Below the pieces are notes generated by a model. The model was not told where the DNA came from. It made no database searches and saw only the letters and a list, made by a program, of their open reading frames with translations. Below are positions 18,746 to 27,229 of a DNA stretch of 64,000 nucleotides, in pieces (position 1 is the first letter of the stretch; each line of letters begins with the position of its first letter). Both the position numbers and the translations under genes were made by a program. Source of the stretch: Acidobacteriota bacterium (lineage in GTDB: Bacteria > Acidobacteriota > Vicinamibacteria > Vicinamibacterales > CAVVIG01); contig JAFDVO010000019.1 of NCBI GenBank assembly GCA_018268955.1, forward strand, positions 191-64,190. The letters are read 5' to 3'.

Positions 18746-19672
18746 TCAGGAGCGCAGGGCTTCGATCGCCCCGATGTCGTCCGGGACGCCGCAATTGACG
18801 ACGGTCGCCTCGCGCTGAATCTTGCGGGCGAGCCCGGACAGCACCGTGCCGGGACCTACCTCAACATACGTGGTGACGCCTTCCGACGCAAGGCGGCGCA
18901 TCACGTCCTCCCACCGCACGGGTAACGAGACCTGCTGGACAAGTGCCTCGATGCAGTCGGCGGCGGTCCGCTTCGGCGCGGCATCGACGTTCGCGACGAT
19001 TGGCACCGCGGGCGCCTTCGTCGTCAGCGCGCGCAGTTCAGGCGCGAGCCGTTCTTCCGCGGGCTTCATGAGGGCGCAGTGGAAGGGGGCGCTGACCGAC
19101 AGCGGAATCACCCGCTTGGCACCGAGCGCCTTCGCCCGCTCGCCCGCCCGTGCGACGGCATCCTTCGCGCCGGCGATGACGACCTGCCCCGCCCCGTTCA
19201 TGTTCGCGGGGCTCACCACCTCGCCCTGCGCCGCGTCCTCGCAGGCCTGCGCGACAAGCGCGGACTCGAGCCCGAGGATCGCGGCCATGGCACCCGTGCC
19301 GACCGGCACGGCTTCCTGCATGTAGCGGCCGCGGCGACGCACGATCCGCAGTGCGTCCGCGAAATCCATCGTGCCGGCGGCCACGTTCGCCGAGTACTCA
19401 CCAAGGCTGTGCCCGGCCACGAAGGCGGGGCTGATGCCGAGCGATGCGACGAGCCGATAGGCGGCGACGCTCACGGCCAGGATGGCCGGCTGCGTGTTCT
19501 CGGTGAGCGTGAGCTGCTCCTCCGGCCCCTCGAAGCACAGACGGCTCAGGGGTTCGCCCAGCGCCGCGTCGGCTTCCTCGAATGTCTGGCGGCAGATCGG
19601 AAAGGCGTCGGCGAGCGCCTTGCCCATGCCGACCTTCTGCGAGCCCTGCCCTGGAAAGATGAATGCGATCAC
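18746..19672 (-). CDS. fabD: Malonyl-CoA:ACP transacylase
   Basis: 308-residue enzyme that loads malonyl groups onto ACP. N-terminal FPGQGSQKVGMG, nucleophile Ser89 in GHSLGEYSA and catalytic His198 in APFHCALM. GTG start at 19672 overlaps the plsX stop by 4 nt (GTGA). In most bacteria fabH lies between plsX and fabD; here it does not. Confidence 0.97.
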   Translation of the reverse strand: MIAFIFPGQGSQKVGMGKALADAFPICRQTFEEADAALGEPLSRLCFEGPEEQLTLTENTQPAILAVSVAAYRLVASLGISPAFVAGHSLGEYSANVAAGTMDFADALRIVRRRGRYMQEAVPVGTGAMAAILGLESALVAQACEDAAQGEVVSPANMNGAGQVVIAGAKDAVARAGERAKALGAKRVIPLSVSAPFHCALMKPAEERLAPELRALTTKAPAVPIVANVDAAPKRTAADCIEALVQQVSLPVRWEDVMRRLASEGVTTYVEVGPGTVLSGLARKIQREATVVNCGVPDDIGAIEALRS

Positions 19673-20679
19673 TGGTGAGGAATGGCGGCCGCCGCGATGT
19701 CCCGCTCGACCCGCTGAATCAACTGCCCCGACGCAAAGCGCCAGGCCATCGCGACGGCATTGCGCACGGCTTTCGCGCTCGACCGTCCATGTCCGACGAT
19801 GGTGACGCCCGCCACCCCGAGGAGCGGTGCGCCGCCGTATTCCGAGTAGTCCACGCGACGCTTGAAGTGCCGCATCGCGCGTTGCGTGAGGAGTGACCCC
19901 ACGCGCATGGTGATGGTGCTCGAGAGCTCCTCGCGCAGCAGCCCCTCGACGGTTTCGACGAGCCCCTCACTGATCTTGAGGGCAACGTTACCCGTGAACC
20001 CGTCGCACACGATCACGTCCGCGCCGCCGCTGTACACGTCACGCGCCTCGACGTTCCCGATGAAGTTGACCGCGCTCCCCTTCAGGAGCTGGTGCGCCTC
20101 TCGGGTCAGCTCGTTTCCCTTGGTCTCCTCCTCGCCGATGGAGAGAAGGCCGATCCGGGGCCGATCGAGGCCGAACGCCACGCGCGCATAGACGCTGCCC
20201 ATCACCGCGAACTGCAGCAGGTGAGCGGGACGGCACTCCACGCTTGCGCCGACGTCCAGCAACACGGCGGGTCGTTCTCGCGTGGGAATGGTCGCGGCCA
20301 GCGCCGGACGATCGACGCCGGCAATCATGCCGAAGGCCCCGTGCGCCGCCATGACGGACGCCCCCGTGTGCCCGGCGCTGAACAACGCGTCGGCCTCACC
20401 GCGAGCGACCAGTTCTGCTGCGATTTTGATGGAAGCGTTCGGCTTGCGCCGGAGAGCCGCGGCAGGCGATTCGGCCATGTCGATGACCGCGCCTGCCTCC
20501 ACGAACCGGATCCGATCCGGATCCACACCCGACGAGCGCTCGACCTGGGCCTGCAGCCGCGACACCGGGCCGACCAGCACCACCCCGAGATCGAGATGGC
20601 GGGCCGCCGCCAGCGCCCCGTCAACGACGAGGCCCGGCGCCGTGTCGCCCCCCATGGCGTCGACGGCGATCCAGATCAT
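19669..20679 (-). CDS. plsX: Phosphate acyltransferase PlsX
   Basis: 336-residue enzyme making acyl-phosphate from acyl-ACP for phosphatidic acid synthesis. Matches the family from MIWIAVDAMGGDTAPG through SAGHTGASVMAAHGAFG, RPAVLLDVGASVECRP, YARVAFGLDRPRIGLLSIGEEETKGNELT and VVCDGFTGNVALK-type core (here VIVCDGFTGNVALK). ATG 20679, 12 nt after rpmF. The conserved yceD-rpmF-plsX order links ribosome and lipid synthesis in many bacteria. Confidence 0.97.
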   Translation of the reverse strand: MIWIAVDAMGGDTAPGLVVDGALAAARHLDLGVVLVGPVSRLQAQVERSSGVDPDRIRFVEAGAVIDMAESPAAALRRKPNASIKIAAELVARGEADALFSAGHTGASVMAAHGAFGMIAGVDRPALAATIPTRERPAVLLDVGASVECRPAHLLQFAVMGSVYARVAFGLDRPRIGLLSIGEEETKGNELTREAHQLLKGSAVNFIGNVEARDVYSGGADVIVCDGFTGNVALKISEGLVETVEGLLREELSSTITMRVGSLLTQRAMRHFKRRVDYSEYGGAPLLGVAGVTIVGHGRSSAKAVRNAVAMAWRFASGQLIQRVERDIAAAAIPHQ

Positions 20680-20691
20680 CGGACCGCGGCT

Positions 20692-20874
20692 CTAGTCCTC
20701 TTGGACCGGCCGCGCCTGGCGCCCGCGGTAGTAGCCGCAGTTGGTGCAGACCCGATGCGGCGGCTTCGGCTCGTGGCACTGCGGACACTCCGCGAGACCA
20801 GTGGCCGTGAGGGCGTCGTGCGTCCGGCGCTTGGCCGTGCGCGTCTTCGAATGGCGTCGTTTTGGATTCGGCAT
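20692..20874 (-). CDS. rpmF: 50S ribosomal protein L32
   Basis: 60-residue basic protein. N-terminal MPNPKRRHSKTRTAKRR is typical of L32, and the zinc ribbon Cys30, Cys33, Cys43 and Cys46 is intact (the C+ form). ATG 20874 lies 4 nt after the yceD stop. Confidence 0.97.
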   Translation of the reverse strand: MPNPKRRHSKTRTAKRRTHDALTATGLAECPQCHEPKPPHRVCTNCGYYRGRQARPVQED

Positions 20875-20878
20875 CGTT

Positions 20879-21403
20879 CTATGACTCTTTCTTCAGGGCC
20901 CTGAGGGCCGCGAGACGCGGATCCTCCCAGTGCGTGTGGCAGTCGCACGCCGCCTTGTTCAGGTTCGTCCCGCAGTGCGGACAGAGCCCCTTGCAGTCGT
21001 CCGTGCAGAGCGGCTTCATGGGCAACGCGAGGTAGAACTGCTCCTGCATCAGCTGCCCAAGGTCGATCTCGTCGTTCTCGTAGTACGCCGTATCGATGTC
21101 GTCGTCCGCAATCTCACGCTCGCCGGCCACTGGTTGGTCCGTGTTCGGCTGGTAACGGAGGTCGAACGGCGCATCGACCGGAATGGTGAAGGTCTCGAGG
21201 CACCGACTGCACGGCACCTCCAGCGTCGTCGTCACCCGACCCACGAGGTGGAACTTGTCCTTGTCCTTGTGGATGTCGAAGGTCAGGGAGACCGGCGCCA
21301 CGATCCGATAGGCGTCGTTCTCACCGCCAAGCGCCTCGGGCTGGTAGACCCGCTCGACGTGCTCGTCGGCCGTCCTGATCTTCGCGAGATTCAGCGAGAG
21401 CAT
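20879..21403 (-). CDS. yceD: YceD/DUF177 protein
   Basis: 174-residue DUF177 protein encoded directly upstream of rpmF, its usual place. Related plant and bacterial proteins are implicated in 23S rRNA accumulation. It shows VPCSRCLETF and a C-terminal Cys cluster CTDDCKGLCPHCGTNLN, likely a metal site. ATG 21403. First gene of the fab cluster. Confidence 0.9.
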   Translation of the reverse strand: MLSLNLAKIRTADEHVERVYQPEALGGENDAYRIVAPVSLTFDIHKDKDKFHLVGRVTTTLEVPCSRCLETFTIPVDAPFDLRYQPNTDQPVAGEREIADDDIDTAYYENDEIDLGQLMQEQFYLALPMKPLCTDDCKGLCPHCGTNLNKAACDCHTHWEDPRLAALRALKKES

Positions 21404-21424
21404 GAATCTCCTAAGATACCAAGA

Positions 21425-21486
21425 AATTGGTGGTTTAGTGAATTGGAGAGTTCGCGAATGCCCCCGAATTCACCAACTCACCAATT
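21425..21486. repeat. Imperfect 20-bp inverted repeat in the yceD/dgt spacer
   Basis: Left arm 21425-21444 and right arm 21467-21486 pair at 17 of 20 positions around a 22-nt loop. Both arms are built from the AATTGGTGA word that also forms the octad array at 55697-55743. It lies downstream of dgt and upstream of yceD (both minus strand), so it could act as a transcript end or processing structure; there is no T-tract. Confidence 0.55.
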
Positions 21487-21495
21487 CCGCATGCG

Positions 21496-22533
21496 TCAGT
21501 CCGTCGCCCATGGTTTCGGGATGAAGAGCTGCTCGAACAGCCGGACTGCGTACCGATCGGTCATCCCGGCGATGAAGTCGCGCGTGGCCGCATCGAGCCC
21601 CTCTTCCTCGACCGTATGGAGGTCGAGGAACTCGGTCGGCTGCTCCCGCACCTTCTCCCAGAGCCCCGACAGGATGTCGGACGCCTTCCTGAACTCGGCG
21701 GTCGCCACCGCATTCTCGTAGACGGCCTCGAACAGGAAACTCCGGAGCGCGAGCAACGCCTGCAGCACCGGGCCGCTCATCCGGATGTCGCTGAGCCCTC
21801 CCGCGAGCGTTTCCGTGACGACATCCTTCACAAGCGCGCCGATGCGGGCCGACGACGTCGTTCCGAGCATCGCGATCGGGTCGGCGGGCAGGTCTTCGAG
21901 CTTCAGAATGCCCGCGCGAACCGCGTCGTCGATGTCATGGTTCACGTAGGCGATCAGGTCGGCAACCCGCATGATCTGCCCTTCCACCGTGCTGGAGCGC
22001 AGCTCAGGCGCCATCCCGACGGGAGCGCCTGACTTCCCTTTCGAATGCTTGGCGATGCCGTCGCGCACCTCCCAGCTCAGGTTGAGTCCGAGCCGGTTGT
22101 TCTCGAGGATGTCGACGATGCGGAGGCTCTGCTCGTAGTGGTTGAAGCCCCCCGGCATGAGCGTGTCGATGACCCGTTCGCCTGCATGGCCGAACGGGGT
22201 GTGGCCGAGGTCGTGTCCGAGCGCGATCGCCTCGGTCAACTCCTCGTGCAGGCGCAGAACCTTGGCAATGGTTCGCGCGATCTGGGAGACCTCGAGCGTG
22301 TGCGTGAGGCGCGTGCGGTAGTGATCTCCCGTCGGCGCGAAGAAGACCTGCGTCTTGTGCTTGAGCCGGCGGAACGCCTTGCAGTGGATGATGCGGTCGC
22401 GATCCCGCTGGAACGCCGGTCGCACGTCGTCTTCCCGCTCCGGCCTGAGCCGGCCCTTCGACGCTGCCGACTTCGCGGCCTGGGGCGCGAGAATCTCGTG
22501 TTCGCGCGCCTCGAGCTGTTCACGAATGGTCAT
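21496..22533 (-). CDS. dgt: dGTP triphosphohydrolase-like HD protein
   Basis: 345-residue HD-domain phosphohydrolase that splits dNTPs to nucleosides and triphosphate. The metal site is visible: RLTHTLEVSQIAR (His78) and ALGHDLGHTPFGHAGE (His107, Asp108). N-terminal RDRDRIIHCKAFRRLKHKTQVF is the usual dGTPase block. ATG start overlaps the deoB stop by 4 nt (ATGA). Nucleotide-specificity cannot be read from sequence. Confidence 0.93.
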   Translation of the reverse strand: MTIREQLEAREHEILAPQAAKSAASKGRLRPEREDDVRPAFQRDRDRIIHCKAFRRLKHKTQVFFAPTGDHYRTRLTHTLEVSQIARTIAKVLRLHEELTEAIALGHDLGHTPFGHAGERVIDTLMPGGFNHYEQSLRIVDILENNRLGLNLSWEVRDGIAKHSKGKSGAPVGMAPELRSSTVEGQIMRVADLIAYVNHDIDDAVRAGILKLEDLPADPIAMLGTTSSARIGALVKDVVTETLAGGLSDIRMSGPVLQALLALRSFLFEAVYENAVATAEFRKASDILSGLWEKVREQPTEFLDLHTVEEEGLDAATRDFIAGMTDRYAVRLFEQLFIPKPWATD

Positions 22534-23711
22534 GGCTGGGCGATCTCCGCAAGGAAGCTCGTCCCATGCGCGAGTGGACCGAGCGAGAAGTTCGTCGCCA
22601 GCGTCTGGCCGATGTCGGCAAACGTGCGGCGTGTGCCGAGGTCCACCTGCCGCCGCACCCGGGATCCGGTGACGAGCACCGGCACATGCTCCCGCGCGTG
22701 ATCGGTGCTCGGCGTGGTCGGGTCGTTGCCGTGGTCGGCGGTCACAATCAGCAGATCGTCCGGCCGTAGACGCGGCAGCAGATCGGCAAGCCGAGCGTCG
22801 AAGCGTTCGAGGTTCGCCGCGTAACCCCCGACGTCGTTGCGATGGCCGTACTGCGTGTCGAAGTCGACGAGGTTGACGAAGATGAAGCCCGCCGGCGTCC
22901 CCGCGAGTTCCTCGATGACGAAGTCCATGCCTTCGTTGTCGCTCTTCGTGTGACGGGCGCGCCCGATGCCGCGGCCCGCAAACAGGTCGGCAATCTTGCC
23001 GATGGCGACGACCGGAACACCGGCGGCTGTCGCGCGATCGAGGAAGGTCTCGCCGGAGGGCGGCAGCGCGTAGTCGTGCCGGTTGGCGGTGCGCGTGAAG
23101 TGGCCGGGGCTGCCGACGAACGGCCGCGCGATGACCCGCCCCACGCCCATGCCCTCGCCGACGAGCGCGTACGCGATCTCACATGCGCGATAGAGCTCCG
23201 GAACGCTGACGACCTCTTCGTGGGCGGCGATCTGGAACACACTGTCGGCGGATGTGTAGACGATGAAGCTTCCCGTGCGCATGTGCTCCGGGCCGAGGTC
23301 GTCGATGATGGCCGTGCCCGACGCGGCGTAGTTCCCGAGGACCCCGCGCCCGGTGCGCCGCGAAAACTCGGCGATGATGTCTGCGGGAAACCCGTGCGGG
23401 AACACCGGGAACGGGCGATCGAGCACAATCCCCATCATCTCCCAGTGACCGGTCACGGAGTCCTTCCCGGCCGACGCCTCTGCCATGCGGCCGAACGCGC
23501 CCGCCTTCGGGACGTCTGCGTCGTGACCGCCGATCGCCGCCACACGGCCCAGACCCAGCGAACGCAGCGTGGGGATCCGCAGCGGCACCTGCCGATGGAT
23601 GTTGCCGAGCGTGTCGCTGCCCTGATCGCCGTAGTCGACAGCATCAGGCAGTTCGCCGCACCCGACGCTGTCGAGCACGATGACGATGACGCGGGGGAAG
23701 GTATGGGGCAC
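22530..23711 (-). CDS. deoB: Phosphopentomutase
   Basis: 393-residue alkaline-phosphatase-superfamily mutase interconverting ribose/deoxyribose 1- and 5-phosphates. N-terminal VIVIVLDSVGCGELPDA with its metal Asp, then GKDSVTGHWEMMG (the phosphorylated Thr region), NLVDFDTQYGHRNDVGGYA and ADHGNDPTTPSTDHARE metal motifs. ATG 23711 lies 15 nt after the miaA stop. Coupled with dgt, it points to a nucleotide-salvage operon. Confidence 0.96.
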   Translation of the reverse strand: MPHTFPRVIVIVLDSVGCGELPDAVDYGDQGSDTLGNIHRQVPLRIPTLRSLGLGRVAAIGGHDADVPKAGAFGRMAEASAGKDSVTGHWEMMGIVLDRPFPVFPHGFPADIIAEFSRRTGRGVLGNYAASGTAIIDDLGPEHMRTGSFIVYTSADSVFQIAAHEEVVSVPELYRACEIAYALVGEGMGVGRVIARPFVGSPGHFTRTANRHDYALPPSGETFLDRATAAGVPVVAIGKIADLFAGRGIGRARHTKSDNEGMDFVIEELAGTPAGFIFVNLVDFDTQYGHRNDVGGYAANLERFDARLADLLPRLRPDDLLIVTADHGNDPTTPSTDHAREHVPVLVTGSRVRRQVDLGTRRTFADIGQTLATNFSLGPLAHGTSFLAEIAQP

Positions 23712-23726
23712 GGGACGCGTCCGTGT

Positions 23727-24671
23727 TCAGCCGGTCGCCCCGCCGAGGCGTGCCTCGAGGAAACGTGCGACGGCGGTGATGGTCTCCGGCAACTCGCCGG
23801 GTCCAGCAAACCATTCTAGATCAGGCTCTTTTCGGAACCAGATCATCTGGCGTCGGGCGTAATGGCGGTTCTCCGTCGCGATGAGGGCGCGCGTCTCCGC
23901 CTCACCTCGCACGCCGTGCAGGTGCTCCAGCGCCTGGCGGTACACGAGCCCGCCAAACGGGCGTGCGGTCTCCGGCACGCCTCGCGCGATCAGGCCGCGC
24001 ATCTCGTCGAGCAGGCCGCGCTCGAACTGCTGGTCGACCCGGCGGGCGGTCCGCTCGGCAATCAGTTCGGCGGGGATCCGCAGGCCGATCGCGATCACGC
24101 GCATGCCTGCAATGGGCGATACCGTGTCGGCGAAGTGCGCGGTCAACGGCTTGCCGGTGAGGAAGTACACCTCCAGCGCGCGAATCATCCGCTTCCGGTC
24201 ACCGACAAGGATCCGCGCGGCCGAGGCGGGATCGATGCGCTGCAGCATCCGGTGCAGATGTGGTGTGCCCCGCTCGTCCGCGCGCTGCTCGAGACGGGCA
24301 CGAAGGGCGTCGTCTGCCGGCGGGCCGGGGAACAGGCCTCGAACCAGCGCGCGGTAGTAGAGACCGGTGCCGCCCACGACGAAGGGCAGGTGGCCGCGCG
24401 CGTGGATCTCGCGAATCAGCCGCGCGGCGTCGTTCGCGAACTGCGCCGCTGTGTACACGTCGGTCGGCTCCACGATGTCGATGAGGTGATGAGGGATACC
24501 GCGACGCTCCTCGACAGCGACCTTATCGGTCCCGATGTCGAACCCGCGGTACACGGCCGTGGAATCGCAGTTGATGATCTCACCGCGGAACCGCTCGGCC
24601 AGTGCGAGAGCCAGCGCACTCTTGCCGCTCGTGGTGGGCCCGAGAATGGCGACGACGGTGGGGTCAGGCAC
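23727..24671 (-). CDS. miaA: tRNA dimethylallyltransferase
   Basis: 314-residue enzyme that prenylates A37 of tRNAs reading UNN codons. P-loop GPTTSGKS (residues 11-18), NCDSTAVYRGFDIGTDK, VGGTGLYYRALVRGL, and DRKRMIRALEVYFLTGKP match MiaA. The C-terminal ENRHYARRQMIWFRKE is the tRNA-contact motif. GTG start 24671; its first 8 nt overlap the end of the 26-codon microprotein gene upstream. Confidence 0.95.
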   Translation of the reverse strand: MPDPTVVAILGPTTSGKSALALALAERFRGEIINCDSTAVYRGFDIGTDKVAVEERRGIPHHLIDIVEPTDVYTAAQFANDAARLIREIHARGHLPFVVGGTGLYYRALVRGLFPGPPADDALRARLEQRADERGTPHLHRMLQRIDPASAARILVGDRKRMIRALEVYFLTGKPLTAHFADTVSPIAGMRVIAIGLRIPAELIAERTARRVDQQFERGLLDEMRGLIARGVPETARPFGGLVYRQALEHLHGVRGEAETRALIATENRHYARRQMIWFRKEPDLEWFAGPGELPETITAVARFLEARLGGATG

Positions 24672-24744
24672 CGAGCCGGAACAGCACGAAGAGCGTGAAC
24701 AGGATGACGAGCAGGGCGAGTCCGATCTGCTGGGACCGGTTCAC
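24664..24744 (-). CDS. 26-residue single-pass membrane microprotein
   Basis: Short gene too small for routine calling. GTG 24744 overlaps the stop of the TonB-like gene by 4 nt (GTGA) and its TGA (24666-24664) overlaps the start of miaA by 8 nt. The product has a polar N-terminus (MNRSQQ), one hydrophobic helix of about 17 residues (IGLALLVILFTLFVLFR region) and LGA at the end. The two-sided overlap strongly suggests real coupled translation, not chance. No family recognised. It could be a small membrane partner of the TonB-like protein, or a coupling leader for miaA. Confidence 0.6.
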   Translation of the reverse strand: MNRSQQIGLALLVILFTLFVLFRLGA

Positions 24745-25721
24745 TGCGGTTCTTCGTTGTAGAAGAAGGTGACGGTGAAGAACGCCTTGTCCGACGGGTA
24801 CTCCGGCGGCAAGGGCGCCGTGGGATTCGACGCGGCGAGCGCCCCGTAGGCCGCGTTGTTGAACGCCTCGACCGGCGAAGGCCCGACGACCTGCAGGTCC
24901 GTAATCGAGCCGTCCTTGTGGACGTTGAACGTCACGACCACACGGCCGCGCATGGACATGGCCGCGTACGGGATCATCCAGTTGCGCTTCACCTGCGCGA
25001 CGAAGCGGCGGACCCACGGCCCGAACTCCACGCCCTTCGTGTCGAACTGAATGGCCGGCCCGAACGCACCGCCACCCTGCGCGTTGTCGAAGTTGTCGCG
25101 CTGCACGTAGCGCTGCAGGTTCCTGAGCGCGTCGCCGAGCGAACCGCCCTGCTGCTGGGCGCGCCCCTGCGCGCCGCTCCGCGGTGAGGGCGGCTGCGAC
25201 GACGGGATCTGCAGGGGCGACTGCGCCTCTGGGAGACGCAACTCGTTTTCCGCCATCTGCGGTGCTTGCTGGGTTTGCGACGGCGACTGCTGCCCTGTCA
25301 TCGGCTCTGGCGTCGGCCCCTGGCCGCGGGCGACCTGCGACTCCGAACGCTCGACGCGCTCGCGCGTATTCCCCTGCGAGAAGGGCAACGGGTTCTGCTG
25401 CTGCGGGTTCTGCCGCGGCGAGGCCGCCTGGCGATCCTGGTCCGACGCCTCCGCGCGCTCGCGCGGCCTCTGCGCGCGCATGTCGAGGCGCGGCTGCACG
25501 AAGACGAACTGCGTCCGCTCGTTCTCCGGCTTCTGCTGCATCGGGACCTGCTGCGGCTTGGCCGACAGCACATCCAGCTTTGCAAGCCAGTCTGGCGCGG
25601 TCACCGCGAGCAGGGCGAAGACCAGGTGGATGATGATCGAGAGCAGCACACCCTCGCGCCAGGACATGACGCTGCCGACGGGCGTGATGTCCGGGTGGCT
25701 CTCGTCGATCTCGAAGTACAT
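24741..25721 (-). CDS. TonB-like energy-transducing protein
   Basis: 326-residue protein with a cytoplasmic N-terminus of about 25 residues, one membrane helix (LLSIIIHLVFALLAVTA), a long Gln/Pro/Arg-rich periplasmic spacer (about residues 55-215) and a C-terminal TonB-type domain (WVRRFVAQVKRNWMIPYAAMSMRGRVVVTFNVHKDGSI...VEAFNNAAYGAL). ExbB and ExbD are not in the window. The N-terminal segment is longer than in classical TonB, as in many Acidobacteriota TonB/TolA-like proteins. ATG 25721 is 66 nt after the ubiE stop. It may serve TonB-dependent uptake or a TolA-like role; sequence does not decide. Confidence 0.82.
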   Translation of the reverse strand: MYFEIDESHPDITPVGSVMSWREGVLLSIIIHLVFALLAVTAPDWLAKLDVLSAKPQQVPMQQKPENERTQFVFVQPRLDMRAQRPRERAEASDQDRQAASPRQNPQQQNPLPFSQGNTRERVERSESQVARGQGPTPEPMTGQQSPSQTQQAPQMAENELRLPEAQSPLQIPSSQPPSPRSGAQGRAQQQGGSLGDALRNLQRYVQRDNFDNAQGGGAFGPAIQFDTKGVEFGPWVRRFVAQVKRNWMIPYAAMSMRGRVVVTFNVHKDGSITDLQVVGPSPVEAFNNAAYGALAASNPTAPLPPEYPSDKAFFTVTFFYNEEPQ

Positions 25722-25787
25722 CAGTGACTTACCCGGCAGTATACCAGTCGGCCGTCAGGGAAGCGTGCGGAAGGCGGACGCTGCCGG

Positions 25788-26501
25788 CTACGGATGTCGG
25801 GCCGTGTACAGATAGACGATGCCGAAGGTCAGCGGGTCGGCCTTGATGTCCACAAACCCGCTCTGCCGCAGAATTGTCACGAACTCGTCAGGTGTGGCGA
25901 AGGCCCCGACGGAGGCGGGCAGGTAGCCGTAGGCGGCGTTGTGGCGAGAGACGATCTTGCCGATCCGTGGCAGCACCTGGTTGAAGTACCACAGGTACGC
26001 CGCGCGGACGCCCGGAGTGGTTGGAATCGCAAACTCCAGGACGGCCAGCCGGCCCCCGGGCTTCAGCACGCGGAAGAGCTCATCGCATCCCCGCTGCGTG
26101 TTCTGGACGTTGCGGATGCCGAAGGCAACGGTCGCCGCATCCGCGGAGCTGGTCGCCGCCGGGATGTTGGCCGCATCCCCGCGCACCAGCGTCAGCCGGT
26201 TCGTGAGTGCGCGTGCGCGGCTCTTCTCCAGGCCCACCCGCAGCATCGCCCCGGCGAAGTCCACACCGAGCACGCGGCCGGCGCCCGGCGTCGCGTCGAT
26301 GGCCGCCAGCGCGAGGTCCGCCGTGCCGGTGCACAGGTCCAGCACCGTTTCACGGCCAGTCAACCGCAGCGACCGGATGGCTTTCCGCCGCCACCGCTTG
26401 TCGATGCCGGCGCTGAGCAGGTGGTTGAGGAAGTCGTAGTTCCCGGCGATCGCGTCGAACATGCCGGCGATCTTCTCGGGAGACTTGTTCAGGTCTGTCA
26501 C
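25788..26501 (-). CDS. ubiE: Demethylmenaquinone methyltransferase
   Basis: 237-residue SAM-dependent C-methyltransferase, last step of menaquinone synthesis. From GTG 26501 it shows VTDLNKSPEKIAGMFDAIAGNYDFLNHLLSAG-type N-terminus (only partly quoted), VLDLCTGTADLA SAM motif I, RGDAANIP, TVAFGIRNVQN and FRVLKPGGRLAVLEF. The frame is open upstream to 26627, but that region is spacer sequence with no family match. It closes the menaquinone operon (mqnA, mqnC, ubiA, ubiX upstream). The name menG is also used. Confidence 0.93.
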   Translation of the reverse strand: MTDLNKSPEKIAGMFDAIAGNYDFLNHLLSAGIDKRWRRKAIRSLRLTGRETVLDLCTGTADLALAAIDATPGAGRVLGVDFAGAMLRVGLEKSRARALTNRLTLVRGDAANIPAATSSADAATVAFGIRNVQNTQRGCDELFRVLKPGGRLAVLEFAIPTTPGVRAAYLWYFNQVLPRIGKIVSRHNAAYGYLPASVGAFATPDEFVTILRQSGFVDIKADPLTFGIVYLYTARHP

Positions 26502-26563
26502 TGTCGGTCCTTGCTGGCCATCGGCGATGGGCGCCTGGCGATGAGCCTGATCAGCAGGAGCAG

Positions 26564-26590
26564 TGCCGTCCGCGTGCCTCCGCGCCCTCC
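26564..26590. repeat. Short nonad array
   Basis: Three 9-nt units, GCCGTCCGC, GTGCCTCCG and CGCCCTCCG, in the ubiX/ubiE spacer. Related to the CTCCGCG words at 11736-11813. Confidence 0.35.
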
Positions 26591-26602
26591 GTGGTCGCGC
26601 AT

Positions 26603-27229
26603 CTACTTCTGCACCTGGCCTGTCCACATCGGGTACAGGTCGTGGTCGAAGCCGAGGGCCGAGAGGATCTTGCCGGCCATGAAGTCGGCCAGGTCGTCCA
26701 GCGACGTCGGCATCTGGTAGAAGGCCGGCATCGCCGGCATCATGATCGCGCCGGCCTCCGCGCAGAGGACCATGTTGCGCAGCTGCATGAGGCTCATCGG
26801 CGTCTCGCGGGGGACGATAATGAGGGGGCGACGCTCCTTGAGCATGACGTCAGCGGCCCGCTCCACGAGGTTGCGCGACAGGCCGTGGGCGACCGCCGCC
26901 AGCGTCTTCATCGAGCACGGCACGATGACCATGCCGCGGCAGCCGTGGCTACCGCTCGCGATCGTGGCGCCAAGGTCCTTGTGGCTGTGCAGCGTGATGG
27001 TGCCGCGCTCGACCTGCGGGCCGTACTTCTCGACGAGGTACGGCACCAGCCGGTCGATGGACGCGCGCTCACCCAGCTCGTCGAACAGCAGGCGCTTCCC
27101 GTAGTCCGAGATGACCAGCTCCACGTGCACACCACGCTCGAGCAGCGCGGCGAGCGTGCGCGTGGCGTAGAGCGCGCCGCTGGCGCCGGTGATCGCGACG
27201 GCGATGGTCGTGACCCGTTCAGCGGACAT
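26603..27229 (-). CDS. ubiX: UbiX-type flavin prenyltransferase
   Basis: 208-residue enzyme that makes prenylated FMN for a UbiD-type decarboxylase. N-terminal AVAITGASGALYATR, SHKDLGATIASGSHGCRGMVIVPCSMKTLAAVAHGLSRNL-type core, ERRPLIIVPRETPMS and the C-terminal MPAMPAFYQMPTS all fit. ATG 27229 overlaps the ubiA end by 11 nt. In futalosine-pathway organisms the late decarboxylation needs such a UbiX/UbiD-like pair. The UbiD partner is not in the window. Confidence 0.94.
   Translation of the reverse strand: MSAERVTTIAVAITGASGALYATRTLAALLERGVHVELVISDYGKRLLFDELGERASIDRLVPYLVEKYGPQVERGTITLHSHKDLGATIASGSHGCRGMVIVPCSMKTLAAVAHGLSRNLVERAADVMLKERRPLIIVPRETPMSLMQLRNMVLCAEAGAIMMPAMPAFYQMPTSLDDLADFMAGKILSALGFDHDLYPMWTGQVQK

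Noticed and set aside
25722-25787. Promoter for the TonB-like gene in the ubiE-TonB spacer
   Set aside because: The 66-nt gap has no convincing -35/-10 pair; co-transcription with ubiE is at least as likely.
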